45,907 bases of DNA from Hydrogenophilales bacterium. Its GTDB lineage: Bacteria; Pseudomonadota; Gammaproteobacteria; Burkholderiales; Thiobacillaceae. The notes under the pieces were generated by a model. The model had not been told where the DNA came from and made no database searches. It worked only from the letters and a program-made list of their open reading frames with translations. Within the stretch, counting starts at the first letter, position 1. The number at the start of each line of letters is the position of its first letter. Positions 32,227-40,141 of the stretch are shown here, piece by piece. The DNA lies in assembly GCA_024636675.1 (NCBI GenBank), contig JAGXGM010000045.1:1-45907 (forward strand), in the 5' to 3' direction. The position numbers and the translations under genes are program-made.

Positions 32227-35082
32227 ATGCCGCTTTCCTGGAACGAAATACGCAGCCGTGCTCACGCTTTCTCGCACAAGTGGGCGGGCGAAGCCTCCGA
32301 ACGAGCTGAGGCGCAAAGTTTCTGGAACGATTTCTTCGCCGTGTTCGGCATCGAACGCAGACGCGTCGCCATTTTCGAAAAGCAGGTGCAAATCGCCCGC
32401 GTCGGCGAGAGGTTGAAGCAGGGGCGCATCGACGCTTTCTGGAAAGGCATGCTGCTAATCGAGCATAAAAGCCGGGGGGCGAACCTCAACCGCGCCTTCT
32501 CGCAAGCAGCGGATTATTTTAATGGCATCGTCGAGCGCGACCTGCCGCGCTACATCCTAGTGTCGGACTTCGAACGCTTCCGCCTATATGACCTGGAGGA
32601 AGACACCGAGACCGAATTCAAGCTTTCCGACCTGCAAAAGCGCATCAAGCACTTCGCCTTCATCGCCGGTTACCGCACCCAGGTTATCGCGCCGCAGAAC
32701 CCGGTCAACATCAAAGCCGCCGAACGCATGGGCAAGCTGCATGATCGCCTCAAGGCCAGCGGGTACGAAGACCACCCACTGGAAGTCCTGCTGGTGCGCC
32801 TGCTGTTCTGTCTGTTCGCTGAGGACACCGGCATCTTCCAGCCCGCCGGCAGTTTTCGGATCTGGCTCGACGAGCGCACCGCACAGGACGGTTCCGACCT
32901 CGGCGCGCAATTGACGCAGTACTTTCAGACGCTGAACACGCCGGAAGACAAGCGCTCGAAAAATCTCGACGAACAGACCGCCGCCTTTCCCTATGTGAAC
33001 GGCAAGCTGTTCGAGGAGACGCTACCCATCGCCGCTTTCGACGCCACCATGCGCGATGCACTGCTCGATTGCTGCGCGCTGGATTGGGCCGCAATCTCGC
33101 CCGCTATCTTCGGTGCGCTGTTCCAGTCGATCATGGACGACAAGGCGCGGCGCAACCTGGGCGCGCACTACACCAGCGAGGAAAACATCCAGAAGCTCAT
33201 CAAGCCGCTGTTCCTCGATGCACTATGGGCCGAGTTCCACAAGATCAAGGGCAACAAGAACAAGCTGTTCGAGTTTCACAAAAAGCTACGCGGCCTCACC
33301 TTCTTCGACCCCGCCTGCGGCTGCGGCAATTTTCTGGTCATCGCCTACCGCGAGTTGCGGCAACTGGAGCTGGAACTGCTGCGCGCCGCCCATACCACCG
33401 GCCAGCTCGCGCTCGACGTGCACCAGATGATCGCGCTGGACGTCGACCAGTTCCACGGCATCGAAATCGAGGAGTTCCCCGCGCAGATCGCCCAGGTCGC
33501 GCTGTGGCTGGTCGACCACCAGATGAACCTCAAGGTGAGCGAGGAATTCGGCATGTATTTCGCCCGCATCCCCTTGAAGACCAGCCCGAAAATCGTCCAC
33601 GGCAACGCCCTCACGCTCGACTGGAACGACGTACTGCCCGCAGAACGGGCGAGCTACGTCATGGGCAACCCGCCCTTCGTCGGCGCCAAGTTCATGGACG
33701 ATGCCCAGCGCGCCGACGCTCGCGCGGTGTTCGATGGCGTCGGCAATGCCGGCCTGCTGGATTTTGTCGCCGCGTGGTATGTGAAGGCGGCGCGCTACAT
33801 GTCGGCGTCATCGCGAGACCCGCAGGGGCGTGGCGATCCAGACGCCGGCAAATGGATTGCTGCGCCTCGCAACGACGGCACCCGCGCTGCCTTCGTCTCG
33901 ACCAACTCCATCACCCAGGGCGAACAGGTCGGCGCGCTGTGGGGCTGGCTGCTGAATCATGGGATGAAAATCCACTTCGCCCACCGCACCTTTTCGTGGA
34001 GCAACGAGGCGCGCGGCAAGGCCGCGGTGCACTGCGTCATAGTCGGATTCGGGCTAGACGAGGTCGTGGAAAAGAGAATTTACGAATATGAAGACATTCG
34101 CGGCGAACCACTGGCGGTGGTGGCAGCAAATATCAATCCCTACTTAGTCGATGCTGCAGACGTAGTTCTGGCAAAGCGAAGAAACCCTATCTCGGATTGC
34201 CCTGAAATGAAATTCGGCAATCAGCCGATCGATGGCGGCCATCTAATTTTGGGGCCAGAAGAAAGGTCTTTCATTCTGAAAATCGAGCCGGGTATTGCTG
34301 GATATATACGTCGGTTCTTTGGCGCAGACGAATTCATAAATGGCGGAGAACGTTACTGCCTCTGGTTGGAGAGAACTCCACCGGAAATTTTGCGTAATTC
34401 GCCATACATTCGAGGCCGCTTGGATGCAGTAAAGAAATTCCGCCTTACCAGCACACGTGAGGCCACACGTGAGTTGGCCCACACCCCTGCACAATTCGCC
34501 TTTGTCTCGCACCCTGAAACGCCTTATTTGCTATTGCCGAGTGTTTCTTCGGAACGTCGAAATTACATTCCAATTGGTTTCATGCCATCCGATGTAATCG
34601 CAAGCAACCTGTGTCTAATCGTTCCAAGCGCGAACTTCTACCACTTCGGCGTGCTGACCTCGGCCATGCACATGGCTTGGGTGCGTTCGGTATGCGGTCG
34701 CCTGAAAAGCGATTACCGCTACTCCGTCGGCATTGTTTACAATAATTTCCCATGGCCCGACGCCCCTGACGAAAAAGCCAGACATGCCATAGAAGGCGCC
34801 GCCCAGGCGGTGCTCGCCGCCCGCGCGTACTTCCCCGATGCCACCCTCGCCGACCTCTACGACCCACTGACCATGCCGCCCGCACTGCTGCGCGCACACC
34901 AGAAACTCGACGCGGCGGTGGACAAGGCTTACGGAAAATCCGGCTTCAAATCCGACGCCGAGCGGGTGGCGTTCCTGTTCCAGCGCTATCAGGCGCTGAC
35001 ATCGCTGCTGCCTCAGGTGCCGGTGAAAAAGCGCACTAGCAAGGCAAAAACGCTCCGGGAAGAAAGCACGATTGCCCCATGA
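32227..35082 (+). CDS. MmeI-like type IIL restriction-modification enzyme (fused nuclease, methyltransferase and recognition domain)
   Basis: 951 residues from the ATG at 32227, two bases after xth; an upstream in-frame start inside xth is rejected. An N-terminal endonuclease domain holds D69-x9-E79-H-K81 (RIDAFWKGMLLIEHKS), the spacing of the MmeI nuclease site. A helical connector follows, then the gamma-class adenine methyltransferase with motif I DPACGCGNFL and motif IV NPPFVGAKF, and a C-terminal target-recognition domain. Such single chains methylate one strand of an asymmetric site and cut about 20 bases away. A 72-bp palindromic repeat (33806-33877) is read in frame as residues about 527-550, between motif IV and the AFVSTNSITQGEQVG block; the recognition part (roughly 34060-34760) is AT-richer than the rest. 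Stop overlaps the DUF3800 start. Confidence 0.92.
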   Translation: MPLSWNEIRSRAHAFSHKWAGEASERAEAQSFWNDFFAVFGIERRRVAIFEKQVQIARVGERLKQGRIDAFWKGMLLIEHKSRGANLNRAFSQAADYFNGIVERDLPRYILVSDFERFRLYDLEEDTETEFKLSDLQKRIKHFAFIAGYRTQVIAPQNPVNIKAAERMGKLHDRLKASGYEDHPLEVLLVRLLFCLFAEDTGIFQPAGSFRIWLDERTAQDGSDLGAQLTQYFQTLNTPEDKRSKNLDEQTAAFPYVNGKLFEETLPIAAFDATMRDALLDCCALDWAAISPAIFGALFQSIMDDKARRNLGAHYTSEENIQKLIKPLFLDALWAEFHKIKGNKNKLFEFHKKLRGLTFFDPACGCGNFLVIAYRELRQLELELLRAAHTTGQLALDVHQMIALDVDQFHGIEIEEFPAQIAQVALWLVDHQMNLKVSEEFGMYFARIPLKTSPKIVHGNALTLDWNDVLPAERASYVMGNPPFVGAKFMDDAQRADARAVFDGVGNAGLLDFVAAWYVKAARYMSASSRDPQGRGDPDAGKWIAAPRNDGTRAAFVSTNSITQGEQVGALWGWLLNHGMKIHFAHRTFSWSNEARGKAAVHCVIVGFGLDEVVEKRIYEYEDIRGEPLAVVAANINPYLVDAADVVLAKRRNPISDCPEMKFGNQPIDGGHLILGPEERSFILKIEPGIAGYIRRFFGADEFINGGERYCLWLERTPPEILRNSPYIRGRLDAVKKFRLTSTREATRELAHTPAQFAFVSHPETPYLLLPSVSSERRNYIPIGFMPSDVIASNLCLIVPSANFYHFGVLTSAMHMAWVRSVCGRLKSDYRYSVGIVYNNFPWPDAPDEKARHAIEGAAQAVLAARAYFPDATLADLYDPLTMPPALLRAHQKLDAAVDKAYGKSGFKSDAERVAFLFQRYQALTSLLPQVPVKKRTSKAKTLREESTIAP
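33806..33877. repeat. 72-bp in-frame palindromic repeat (CGTCAT...CGACG type) within the methyltransferase
   Basis: The ends are inverted: CGTCATCGCGAG at 33806-33817 faces CTCGCAACGACG at 33866-33877, and GGCGATCCA (33832-33840) faces TGGATTGCTG (33854-33863). The layout matches a dispersed repeat known from many proteobacterial spacers, with GATCCA/TGGATTGC inside and CGTCATTGCGAG ends. It is exactly 24 codons and has no stop in the reading frame, so it adds a segment SSRDPQGRGDPDAGKWIAAP and a few more residues to the enzyme. Confidence 0.75.
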
Positions 35083-35819
35083 CGACGCCCTTCAGCGACT
35101 ACAGTGTCTATGTGGACGAGAGCGGCGACCACAGCCTGGAATCGATCAACCCGGAATATCCGTTATTCGTGCTGTCGTTTTGCATTTTCCGCAAAGATGC
35201 CTATGCGAGCACCATGACACCCGCGGTACGCAAGCTGAAATTCGAAACCTTCGGCCACGACATGGTCGTGCTGCATGAGATCGACATCCGCAAGAAAAAG
35301 GGTGCGTTCGCCAAGCTGGGCAAGGAAGCACGCGAAGCTTTTTTGAATAGGTTGACCGACATCATCCAGGCGGAAGATTTCAGGCTGGTTGCCGTGGTGA
35401 TCGACAAGAACAAGTTAAAGGCCCGTTACTCGAATCCCGGCCATCCTTATCACCTGGCCATGGAGTTTGGCCTGGAACGTATCTACCGCTACCTGCAGAG
35501 CATGGGCCAGGATGACCGGCTCACCCATCTGGTCTGCGAAGCGCGTGGTGCGAAGGAAGATGCTGAACTGGAACTCGAATTTCGCCGAATTCGGGACGGC
35601 AGCAATTACTTCCACAAGCCATTGCCCTTCGAGTTGATGATCGCGGACAAGAAAACCAATTCGGAAGGGATGCAGCTTGCCGATCTGACAGCACGCCCCA
35701 TTGGCTTATCCGTATTGCGGCCGGCTCAGAAAAACCGGGCGATGGCTGTATTAGAGAAAAAGTTTTGCCGTGGAGAAACTGGCAGAAAAGACGGGGTGGG
35801 CTTGAAAATCTTCCCCTAG
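35079..35819 (+). CDS. DUF3800 domain protein coupled to the type IIL enzyme
   Basis: 246 residues. The start overlaps the methyltransferase stop as ATGA. DUF3800 signature: YSVYVDESGDHSLES at the N-terminus, HDMVVLHEIDIRKKKGAF, and near the end SEGMQLADLTARPIGLSVL; the conserved acidic residues (D and E of VDESGD; D of QLADL) are laid out like an RNase H-like nuclease site. The family often sits beside restriction and other defence genes, but its activity in them is unproven. A metal-dependent nuclease partner for the restriction enzyme is the inference. A 12-bp direct repeat (35836-35847 and 35864-35875) follows the stop. Confidence 0.88.
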   Translation: MTTPFSDYSVYVDESGDHSLESINPEYPLFVLSFCIFRKDAYASTMTPAVRKLKFETFGHDMVVLHEIDIRKKKGAFAKLGKEAREAFLNRLTDIIQAEDFRLVAVVIDKNKLKARYSNPGHPYHLAMEFGLERIYRYLQSMGQDDRLTHLVCEARGAKEDAELELEFRRIRDGSNYFHKPLPFELMIADKKTNSEGMQLADLTARPIGLSVLRPAQKNRAMAVLEKKFCRGETGRKDGVGLKIFP

Positions 35820-35893
35820 AAAGCAGAAGGGCCTCCGGGTAGTCCCAGAAGCCCAGCGCCGATCGGGTAGTCCCAATCCACTTGCAGCCAATA

Positions 35894-35908
35894 TAAACAA
35901 CTTGTTTA
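35894..35908. promoter_or_regulatory. 15-bp palindrome upstream of ampG
   Basis: TAAACAA C TTGTTTA, a perfect inverted repeat 20 bases upstream of the ampG start, in the AT-richest part of the spacer. Could be a repressor operator overlapping the promoter, or a short hairpin in the leader. No matching regulator gene was seen in the window. Confidence 0.4.
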
Positions 35909-35927
35909 CTTAAAGTCAAACAAACTT

Positions 35928-37328
35928 ATGCCTCCCCTTACTACAAGCCACCCATGGCTTGCCGCCCTTAGGGTCTACACCCACCCGCGCGTCGTCGGCA
36001 TGCTGTTCCTCGGCTTTTCCGCCGGTCTGCCGCTGCTGCTGGTGCTGGGCACGCTGTCGTTCTGGCTGTCGGAGGCGGGCATCGCGCGAGCGACGATCGG
36101 GCATTTGAGCTGGGTGGGGCTGGCGTACGGCTTCAAGTTTCTGTGGTCGCCGCTGGTGGACCGGCTGCCGCTGCCGTTCCTGACCGCGTGGCTGGGCAAG
36201 CGGCGGGCGTGGCTGCTGCTGTCGCAGGTGTGCATCGCAGCTGCACTGTTGGGGATGGCGAACACCGACCCGGTGCTGAACCTGACACACATGGTGTTCT
36301 TTGCGCTGGCAGTGGCGTTCGCCTCGGCGACGCAGGACATCGCGCTCGACGCCTACCGCATCGAGGCGGTTGAAATCGAGAAGCAGGGGGCGATGGCGGC
36401 GACCTATCAGGCGGGCTATCGCATCGCGATGATCACGGCGGGCGCCGGCGTGCTGTGGATCGCGGCGGCGTTCGACCCTTCCGAGGCAACCTACGACTTC
36501 CGGCCCTGGCAAATAGCGTACACGGTGATGGCGGCGCTGATGGCGGTCGGCGTCCTCACCACGCTGACCATCCGCGAGCCGGAAAAGAAGATTTACGCCG
36601 CGACCACCGAGCGCGAAGCACGCACGCGGGAACGCTTTGCCGCAGCCGGTCTCACGGGCTGGCTGCTGACCGCCACGGCATGGTTCCACAGCGCGGTGCT
36701 GGCGCCCTTCATCGATTTCATCCAGCGCTACAAGTGGCAGGCCGTGCTGATGCTGGCGCTGATCGCGGTCTACCGCATCTCGGATGTGGTGATGGGGGTG
36801 ATGAGCAATCCCTTCTATCAGGAAATGGGCTTCACCAAGGATGAGGTGGCGACCGTGTCGAAAGTGTACGGCGTGGCCATGACCATTCTCGGCGCCGGCC
36901 TCGGCGGCCTGCTGGTGATGCGCATGGGCGTGATGCGCACGCTGTTTCTCGGCGCAGTGCTGTCGGCGGCGACCAACCTGCTGTTCGTGTGGCTGGCCGG
37001 GCGCGGCCACGACGTCGGCGCGCTGGTGTTCACGATATCGGCTGACAATCTCTCTGCGGGCATCGCTTCGAGCGCCTTCGTCGCCTATCTCTCCAGCCTG
37101 GTCAACCAGGCATATTCGGCCACCCAGTACGCGCTGTTCACCTCGGTGATGCTGCTGTTGCCCAAGTTCATCGCGGGCTTTTCCGGCGAATTTGTCGATG
37201 CTTGGGGCTGGGCGAACTTTTTCACCGGCACCGCGCTGATCGGAGTGCCCGTGCTGCTGCTGGTCTGGCTGGTGGGACGGCAGCCAGACAGGCTTGTACG
37301 TAGAGAACCTGAGGACAAGCCGGTTTGA
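35928..37328 (+). CDS. ampG: AmpG family muropeptide permease (MFS)
   Basis: 466 residues, about 12-14 membrane segments. The N-terminus GMLFLGFSAGLPLLLVLGTL and the cytoplasmic GLAYGFKFLWSPLVDRLPLP block, then RRAWLLLSQ and ATQDIALDAYRIEAVE, are AmpG signatures. Carries anhydromuropeptides from the periplasm for recycling, linking it functionally to the cell-wall genes 10-20 kb away. Start ATG is preceded by a 15-bp palindrome TAAACAACTTGTTTA (35894-35908). The island of two defence genes separates it from xth. Confidence 0.92.
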   Translation: MPPLTTSHPWLAALRVYTHPRVVGMLFLGFSAGLPLLLVLGTLSFWLSEAGIARATIGHLSWVGLAYGFKFLWSPLVDRLPLPFLTAWLGKRRAWLLLSQVCIAAALLGMANTDPVLNLTHMVFFALAVAFASATQDIALDAYRIEAVEIEKQGAMAATYQAGYRIAMITAGAGVLWIAAAFDPSEATYDFRPWQIAYTVMAALMAVGVLTTLTIREPEKKIYAATTEREARTRERFAAAGLTGWLLTATAWFHSAVLAPFIDFIQRYKWQAVLMLALIAVYRISDVVMGVMSNPFYQEMGFTKDEVATVSKVYGVAMTILGAGLGGLLVMRMGVMRTLFLGAVLSAATNLLFVWLAGRGHDVGALVFTISADNLSAGIASSAFVAYLSSLVNQAYSATQYALFTSVMLLLPKFIAGFSGEFVDAWGWANFFTGTALIGVPVLLLVWLVGRQPDRLVRREPEDKPV

Positions 37329-37366
37329 GGCTTGCGCCTGACCTTCCGTCCTGTACATAAACAACC

Positions 37367-38047
37367 ATGATCGAATTCTCCCTCCTCGCCGCCCTCCTCG
37401 CCGGCCTGCTCGGCGGCGTGCACTGCGTCGGCATGTGCGGCGGCATCGTCGCGGCCTTCTCCTTCCGTGCCGACGGCAGCACGCCGCCGTTCCGCCTGCA
37501 TCTGGCCTACAACCTGGGACGGGTGTCGTCTTATGTGCTGTTCGGTGCACTGGCCGGCGCGCTCGGCGCCTCGCTCAAACTGGCGGATTTCATGCCGGTG
37601 CAGATGCTGTTGTATGTGCTGGCGCAGGTCGTGATGATCCTGCTCGGCCTGTATCTGGCGGGCTTCAATCGCTGGGTGCTGATCTTCGAGCGTGTCGGCG
37701 GGATGCTGTGGCGCGTGGTGAAGCCGCTGTTCCAGAAACTGCTGCCGGTGAAGTCGCTGCCGCAGGCGGTGCTGGCGGGCATGGCCTGGGGCTGGCTGCC
37801 GTGTGGACTGGTGTATTCGGTGCTGGTGTCGGCGTTGGCCGCGGGCAGCGCCACCTCCGGCGCCGCGCTGATGCTGGCATTCGGGCTCGGCACGCTGCCG
37901 AATCTACTGGGGATGGGCCTGTTCGCCCGGCAGATTCAGCCTTTCATGCAGCAGCTTTGGGTACGCCGCGCGGCAGGCCTGATGGTGGCGGGATTTGGCG
38001 TATGGGGCCTGCTCACGCTGGCTTATTCGACGTTCGCGAACGCCTGA
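37367..38047 (+). CDS. Sulfite exporter TauE/SafE (UreH/DsbD_2-like) membrane protein
   Basis: 226 residues with six predicted membrane helices. The N-terminus EFSLLAALLAGLLGGVHCVG followed by MCGG is the family hallmark (HCVGMCGG), then a second half of the repeat with VLAGMAWGWLPCGLVYSVLV, which holds a matching CxxP-like WLPCG motif. Members of this branch are often beside cytochrome oxidase (cco) or copper genes, and handle thiol or metal transfer in the membrane; none of those genes is here. Also plausible: exporter of a sulfur anion. Ends before a hairpin at 38062-38081. Confidence 0.88.
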   Translation: MIEFSLLAALLAGLLGGVHCVGMCGGIVAAFSFRADGSTPPFRLHLAYNLGRVSSYVLFGALAGALGASLKLADFMPVQMLLYVLAQVVMILLGLYLAGFNRWVLIFERVGGMLWRVVKPLFQKLLPVKSLPQAVLAGMAWGWLPCGLVYSVLVSALAAGSATSGAALMLAFGLGTLPNLLGMGLFARQIQPFMQQLWVRRAAGLMVAGFGVWGLLTLAYSTFANA

Positions 38048-38061
38048 AACGGGGTTGTGTG

Positions 38062-38081
38062 CCTGGGGTGGGCCACCCCGG
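38062..38081. terminator. Putative terminator hairpin between converging genes
   Basis: GGGGTG (38065-38070) pairs with CACCCC (38074-38079) round a GGC loop, and CC/GG bases extend the stem. No T-run follows, so an intrinsic terminator is possible but not certain. It lies between the TauE/SafE-like gene and the minus-strand DUF4426 gene. Confidence 0.5.
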
Positions 38082-38090
38082 CGTAACGAC

Positions 38091-38519
38091 TCACCTATAG
38101 AACTTCTGGCTGAAAACCATCTCGCGTTTGGGTTCGCCGGCCACTTCGACGGTGGCGACGAATTTCAGTGTATCGGGCGGCGTGACGCGGAATTCGCCCA
38201 AATAGTAAATTGCTGTCCCTTCCTTGACCTCACGCATCTCCACATTGGCCAGCTGCTGGTTGAGATTGGTGGCATAGACGCTGATTCTGGCCGGAACCGG
38301 GGAGAGCACGCCTACCTTGTTCTGTTTCAGCACCGACATTGTGAGCATGCCTCGCGTCTTGCTTCGCTCGATCTTGTAGGCGCGTGCGACCTCAGGCTGC
38401 AGTTCGTCGGTGGTAAGCGCGTTGTAGTGGATTTCATAGGCACCGAATTTTTGCGAGATTTCAGCATGCGCAACGGCGGTGACGGAACACAGGCACAGGG
38501 CAGCAAGCAGGCGCTTCAT
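38091..38519 (-). CDS. DUF4426 domain periplasmic protein
   Basis: 142 residues. Signal peptide MKRLLAALCLCSVTAVAHA. The mature part fits the DUF4426 family: FGAYEIHYNALTTDELQPEV at the N-terminus, RSKTRGMLTMSVLKQ, and the terminal EPKREMVFSQKFYR. An immunoglobulin-like beta sandwich in the periplasm is expected; no activity is known. The ribosome-binding site (GGAGAGA) ends seven bases before the ATG. It is separated from the lipid transport operon by 42 bases and may share its transcript. Confidence 0.87.
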   Translation of the reverse strand: MKRLLAALCLCSVTAVAHAEISQKFGAYEIHYNALTTDELQPEVARAYKIERSKTRGMLTMSVLKQNKVGVLSPVPARISVYATNLNQQLANVEMREVKEGTAIYYLGEFRVTPPDTLKFVATVEVAGEPKREMVFSQKFYR

Positions 38520-38561
38520 GATCTCTCTCCTTTTATTGTGATCTGTCTGAATTGTAGGTGT

Positions 38562-39197
38562 TTATTGATGCATGGCGAGCCAGGCGGTCAATTCGTCAAG
38601 CGCGCGGCCGACCGCCAGATTCGCTGCCTGCGCGGCACCGTCCGCATCATAGGTCGTCAATGGCACCGCCTGTTCGAAGAGGCGGCGTCCTATCAAGGCA
38701 CGCTGCTTCAGGTTGACCAGCTCGGCGCGCAGCACCAGGCGCATCTGGCCCGGCTCGCTGGCGGCGTCGTGATAAAACTCGACCAGCTCGGTGTCCAGCA
38801 GCAAGTCACCCCGCACATAGCCGCCGGCGGCACTGACATTCCACGTCCCTGCGCGGTCGAGGCGGACACGCAGCAAGTCCGCGAAGCGCTTGCCGGGACG
38901 TTCGGTCCAGCGCGCGAACTGGTATTGGCCGCGCGTGCCGGTGCTGCGACTGAAAACAAGCTGGTCGGTATCGTAAAAACCGCCGGTGGTCGTGTCGAGC
39001 ACCAGCAGAGTCGGCCGATGCGATTCCACCCCGCCCTGCGGGGCCTGAGCGTTTAGCGGAGTGGGGGCGAGACCGGCGGCGGGCGCGGGATCGTCCAGCA
39101 CGTAATACACCACCGGAGGCGTGCTGGCCTTTCCGCCAAAATTGACGCAGCCGGTCAGCGCAAGAGGAAGCAAGAGCAAGGCAAGGCCGGATTTCAT
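38562..39197 (-). CDS. PqiC/YmbA-type ABC transport auxiliary lipoprotein
   Basis: 211 residues. Lipobox LALTGC puts the acylated cysteine at residue 17. ABC-type transport auxiliary domain: VVYYVLDDPAPA, PTLLVLDTTTGGFYDTDQLV and QFARWTERPGKRFADLLRVR are typical of the outer-membrane partner of MCE proteins, such as PqiC. Expected to bridge between the MlaD-type ring and the outer membrane and move phospholipids. Coupled to the MlaD-like gene by a four-base overlap. Confidence 0.9.
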   Translation of the reverse strand: MKSGLALLLLPLALTGCVNFGGKASTPPVVYYVLDDPAPAAGLAPTPLNAQAPQGGVESHRPTLLVLDTTTGGFYDTDQLVFSRSTGTRGQYQFARWTERPGKRFADLLRVRLDRAGTWNVSAAGGYVRGDLLLDTELVEFYHDAASEPGQMRLVLRAELVNLKQRALIGRRLFEQAVPLTTYDADGAAQAANLAVGRALDELTAWLAMHQ

Positions 39198-40141
39198 GGC
39201 GTTTTTTCTCCGGGCCCGAGTTGCTGCTTGTCCGGACCGAACAGGATGGTGCGCGGGTTGGACAGGCGCTGCCCGGTGGTGGTAAGCGTATCGGCGGTGG
39301 TGCGCACGTCGCGGCTGATGTTGGTCAGCTCCAGCGTACCGGTTTCGGTGAGTTGCTGGATCTGCCCTGAAATCAGACTGGCTTCGTGCTGCAGTTTTTC
39401 CATCGCCGCAGTGGCTTCTTTCAGCGCGATGTCGGCGTTGTGGCCGACTTCGACAATGCTGCCTTCGGCACGCGTGGCGGCCTGGCTGATGCTGGCGCCG
39501 GCAAAACGGAATTCGTCGGCGGCATCGCGAATGCTTTGCACCAGCGTTTCAAGGCTCTGCGTATTGGCGGCGAGATGGCCCGACACCTCGTTGAGGTTGT
39601 TGAGTGTCTGGCTGATGGAACGCTGGTTCTCATCGGACAGCAGCATGTTCATTTTATCCAGCACCTGCGCGCCGTTTTCCGCCAGCGAGGTCACCGCGGT
39701 GGCCACTTTGTCGATATCGGAAGAGCCCTCCGCGATCACCGGATAGCGTTCGCCCGGGGGGGGCTCGGTCAGCAGGGGGCTGTCGCTCGGGCCGTTATTG
39801 ATCTCAACCGATGCGATGCCGGTCACCAGGTTGCGCTTGATATAGGCTTCGGCACCGACGTGCACCGGCACGCCCTCGTCGATCCGCGCGGTGACGCTGA
39901 CCGCTTCGTCGCCCCCTTCGGCAAAGCTGTAGCTATCGACCACACCAACCTTGATGCCGCGCATTTTCACCGGACTGCCGACTGCCAGCCCGTCTAACGA
40001 TTGCTCTTTGAAATAGAGCGTATAGGTCTGATAAGCGATACGGTCGGCCCCGCCGGCGAGCCACACGATGGCCAGCGTCATCAGCGCGATCGCCGCCAGA
40101 ACCAGGATGCCCACCAGGGTGTAGCGACCTTCAGTTTCCAT
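39194..40141 (-). CDS. MlaD family (MCE domain) lipid-binding protein
   Basis: 315 residues from the ATG at 40139-40141; 19 further upstream codons are unlikely. N-terminal anchor helix (LVGILVLAAIALMTLAIVWL) and one MCE domain (about 40-125: GLAVGSPVKMRGIKVGVVDS, ITGIASVEINNGPSDSPLL), then a long alpha-helical, coiled-coil tail (about 150-300). This longer form resembles the MlaD/PqiB-like proteins of ABC systems rather than the short E. coli MlaD (183 residues). Binds lipid in the periplasm as a ring. Overlaps the ATPase gene by 11 bases. Confidence 0.92.
   Translation of the reverse strand: METEGRYTLVGILVLAAIALMTLAIVWLAGGADRIAYQTYTLYFKEQSLDGLAVGSPVKMRGIKVGVVDSYSFAEGGDEAVSVTARIDEGVPVHVGAEAYIKRNLVTGIASVEINNGPSDSPLLTEPPPGERYPVIAEGSSDIDKVATAVTSLAENGAQVLDKMNMLLSDENQRSISQTLNNLNEVSGHLAANTQSLETLVQSIRDAADEFRFAGASISQAATRAEGSIVEVGHNADIALKEATAAMEKLQHEASLISGQIQQLTETGTLELTNISRDVRTTADTLTTTGQRLSNPRTILFGPDKQQLGPGEKTP

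Noticed and set aside
35916-37550. Minus-strand open frame of 544 codons over ampG
   Set aside because: Antisense to a clear AmpG-like permease; translation is full of Gln, His and Arg runs and lacks family motifs.
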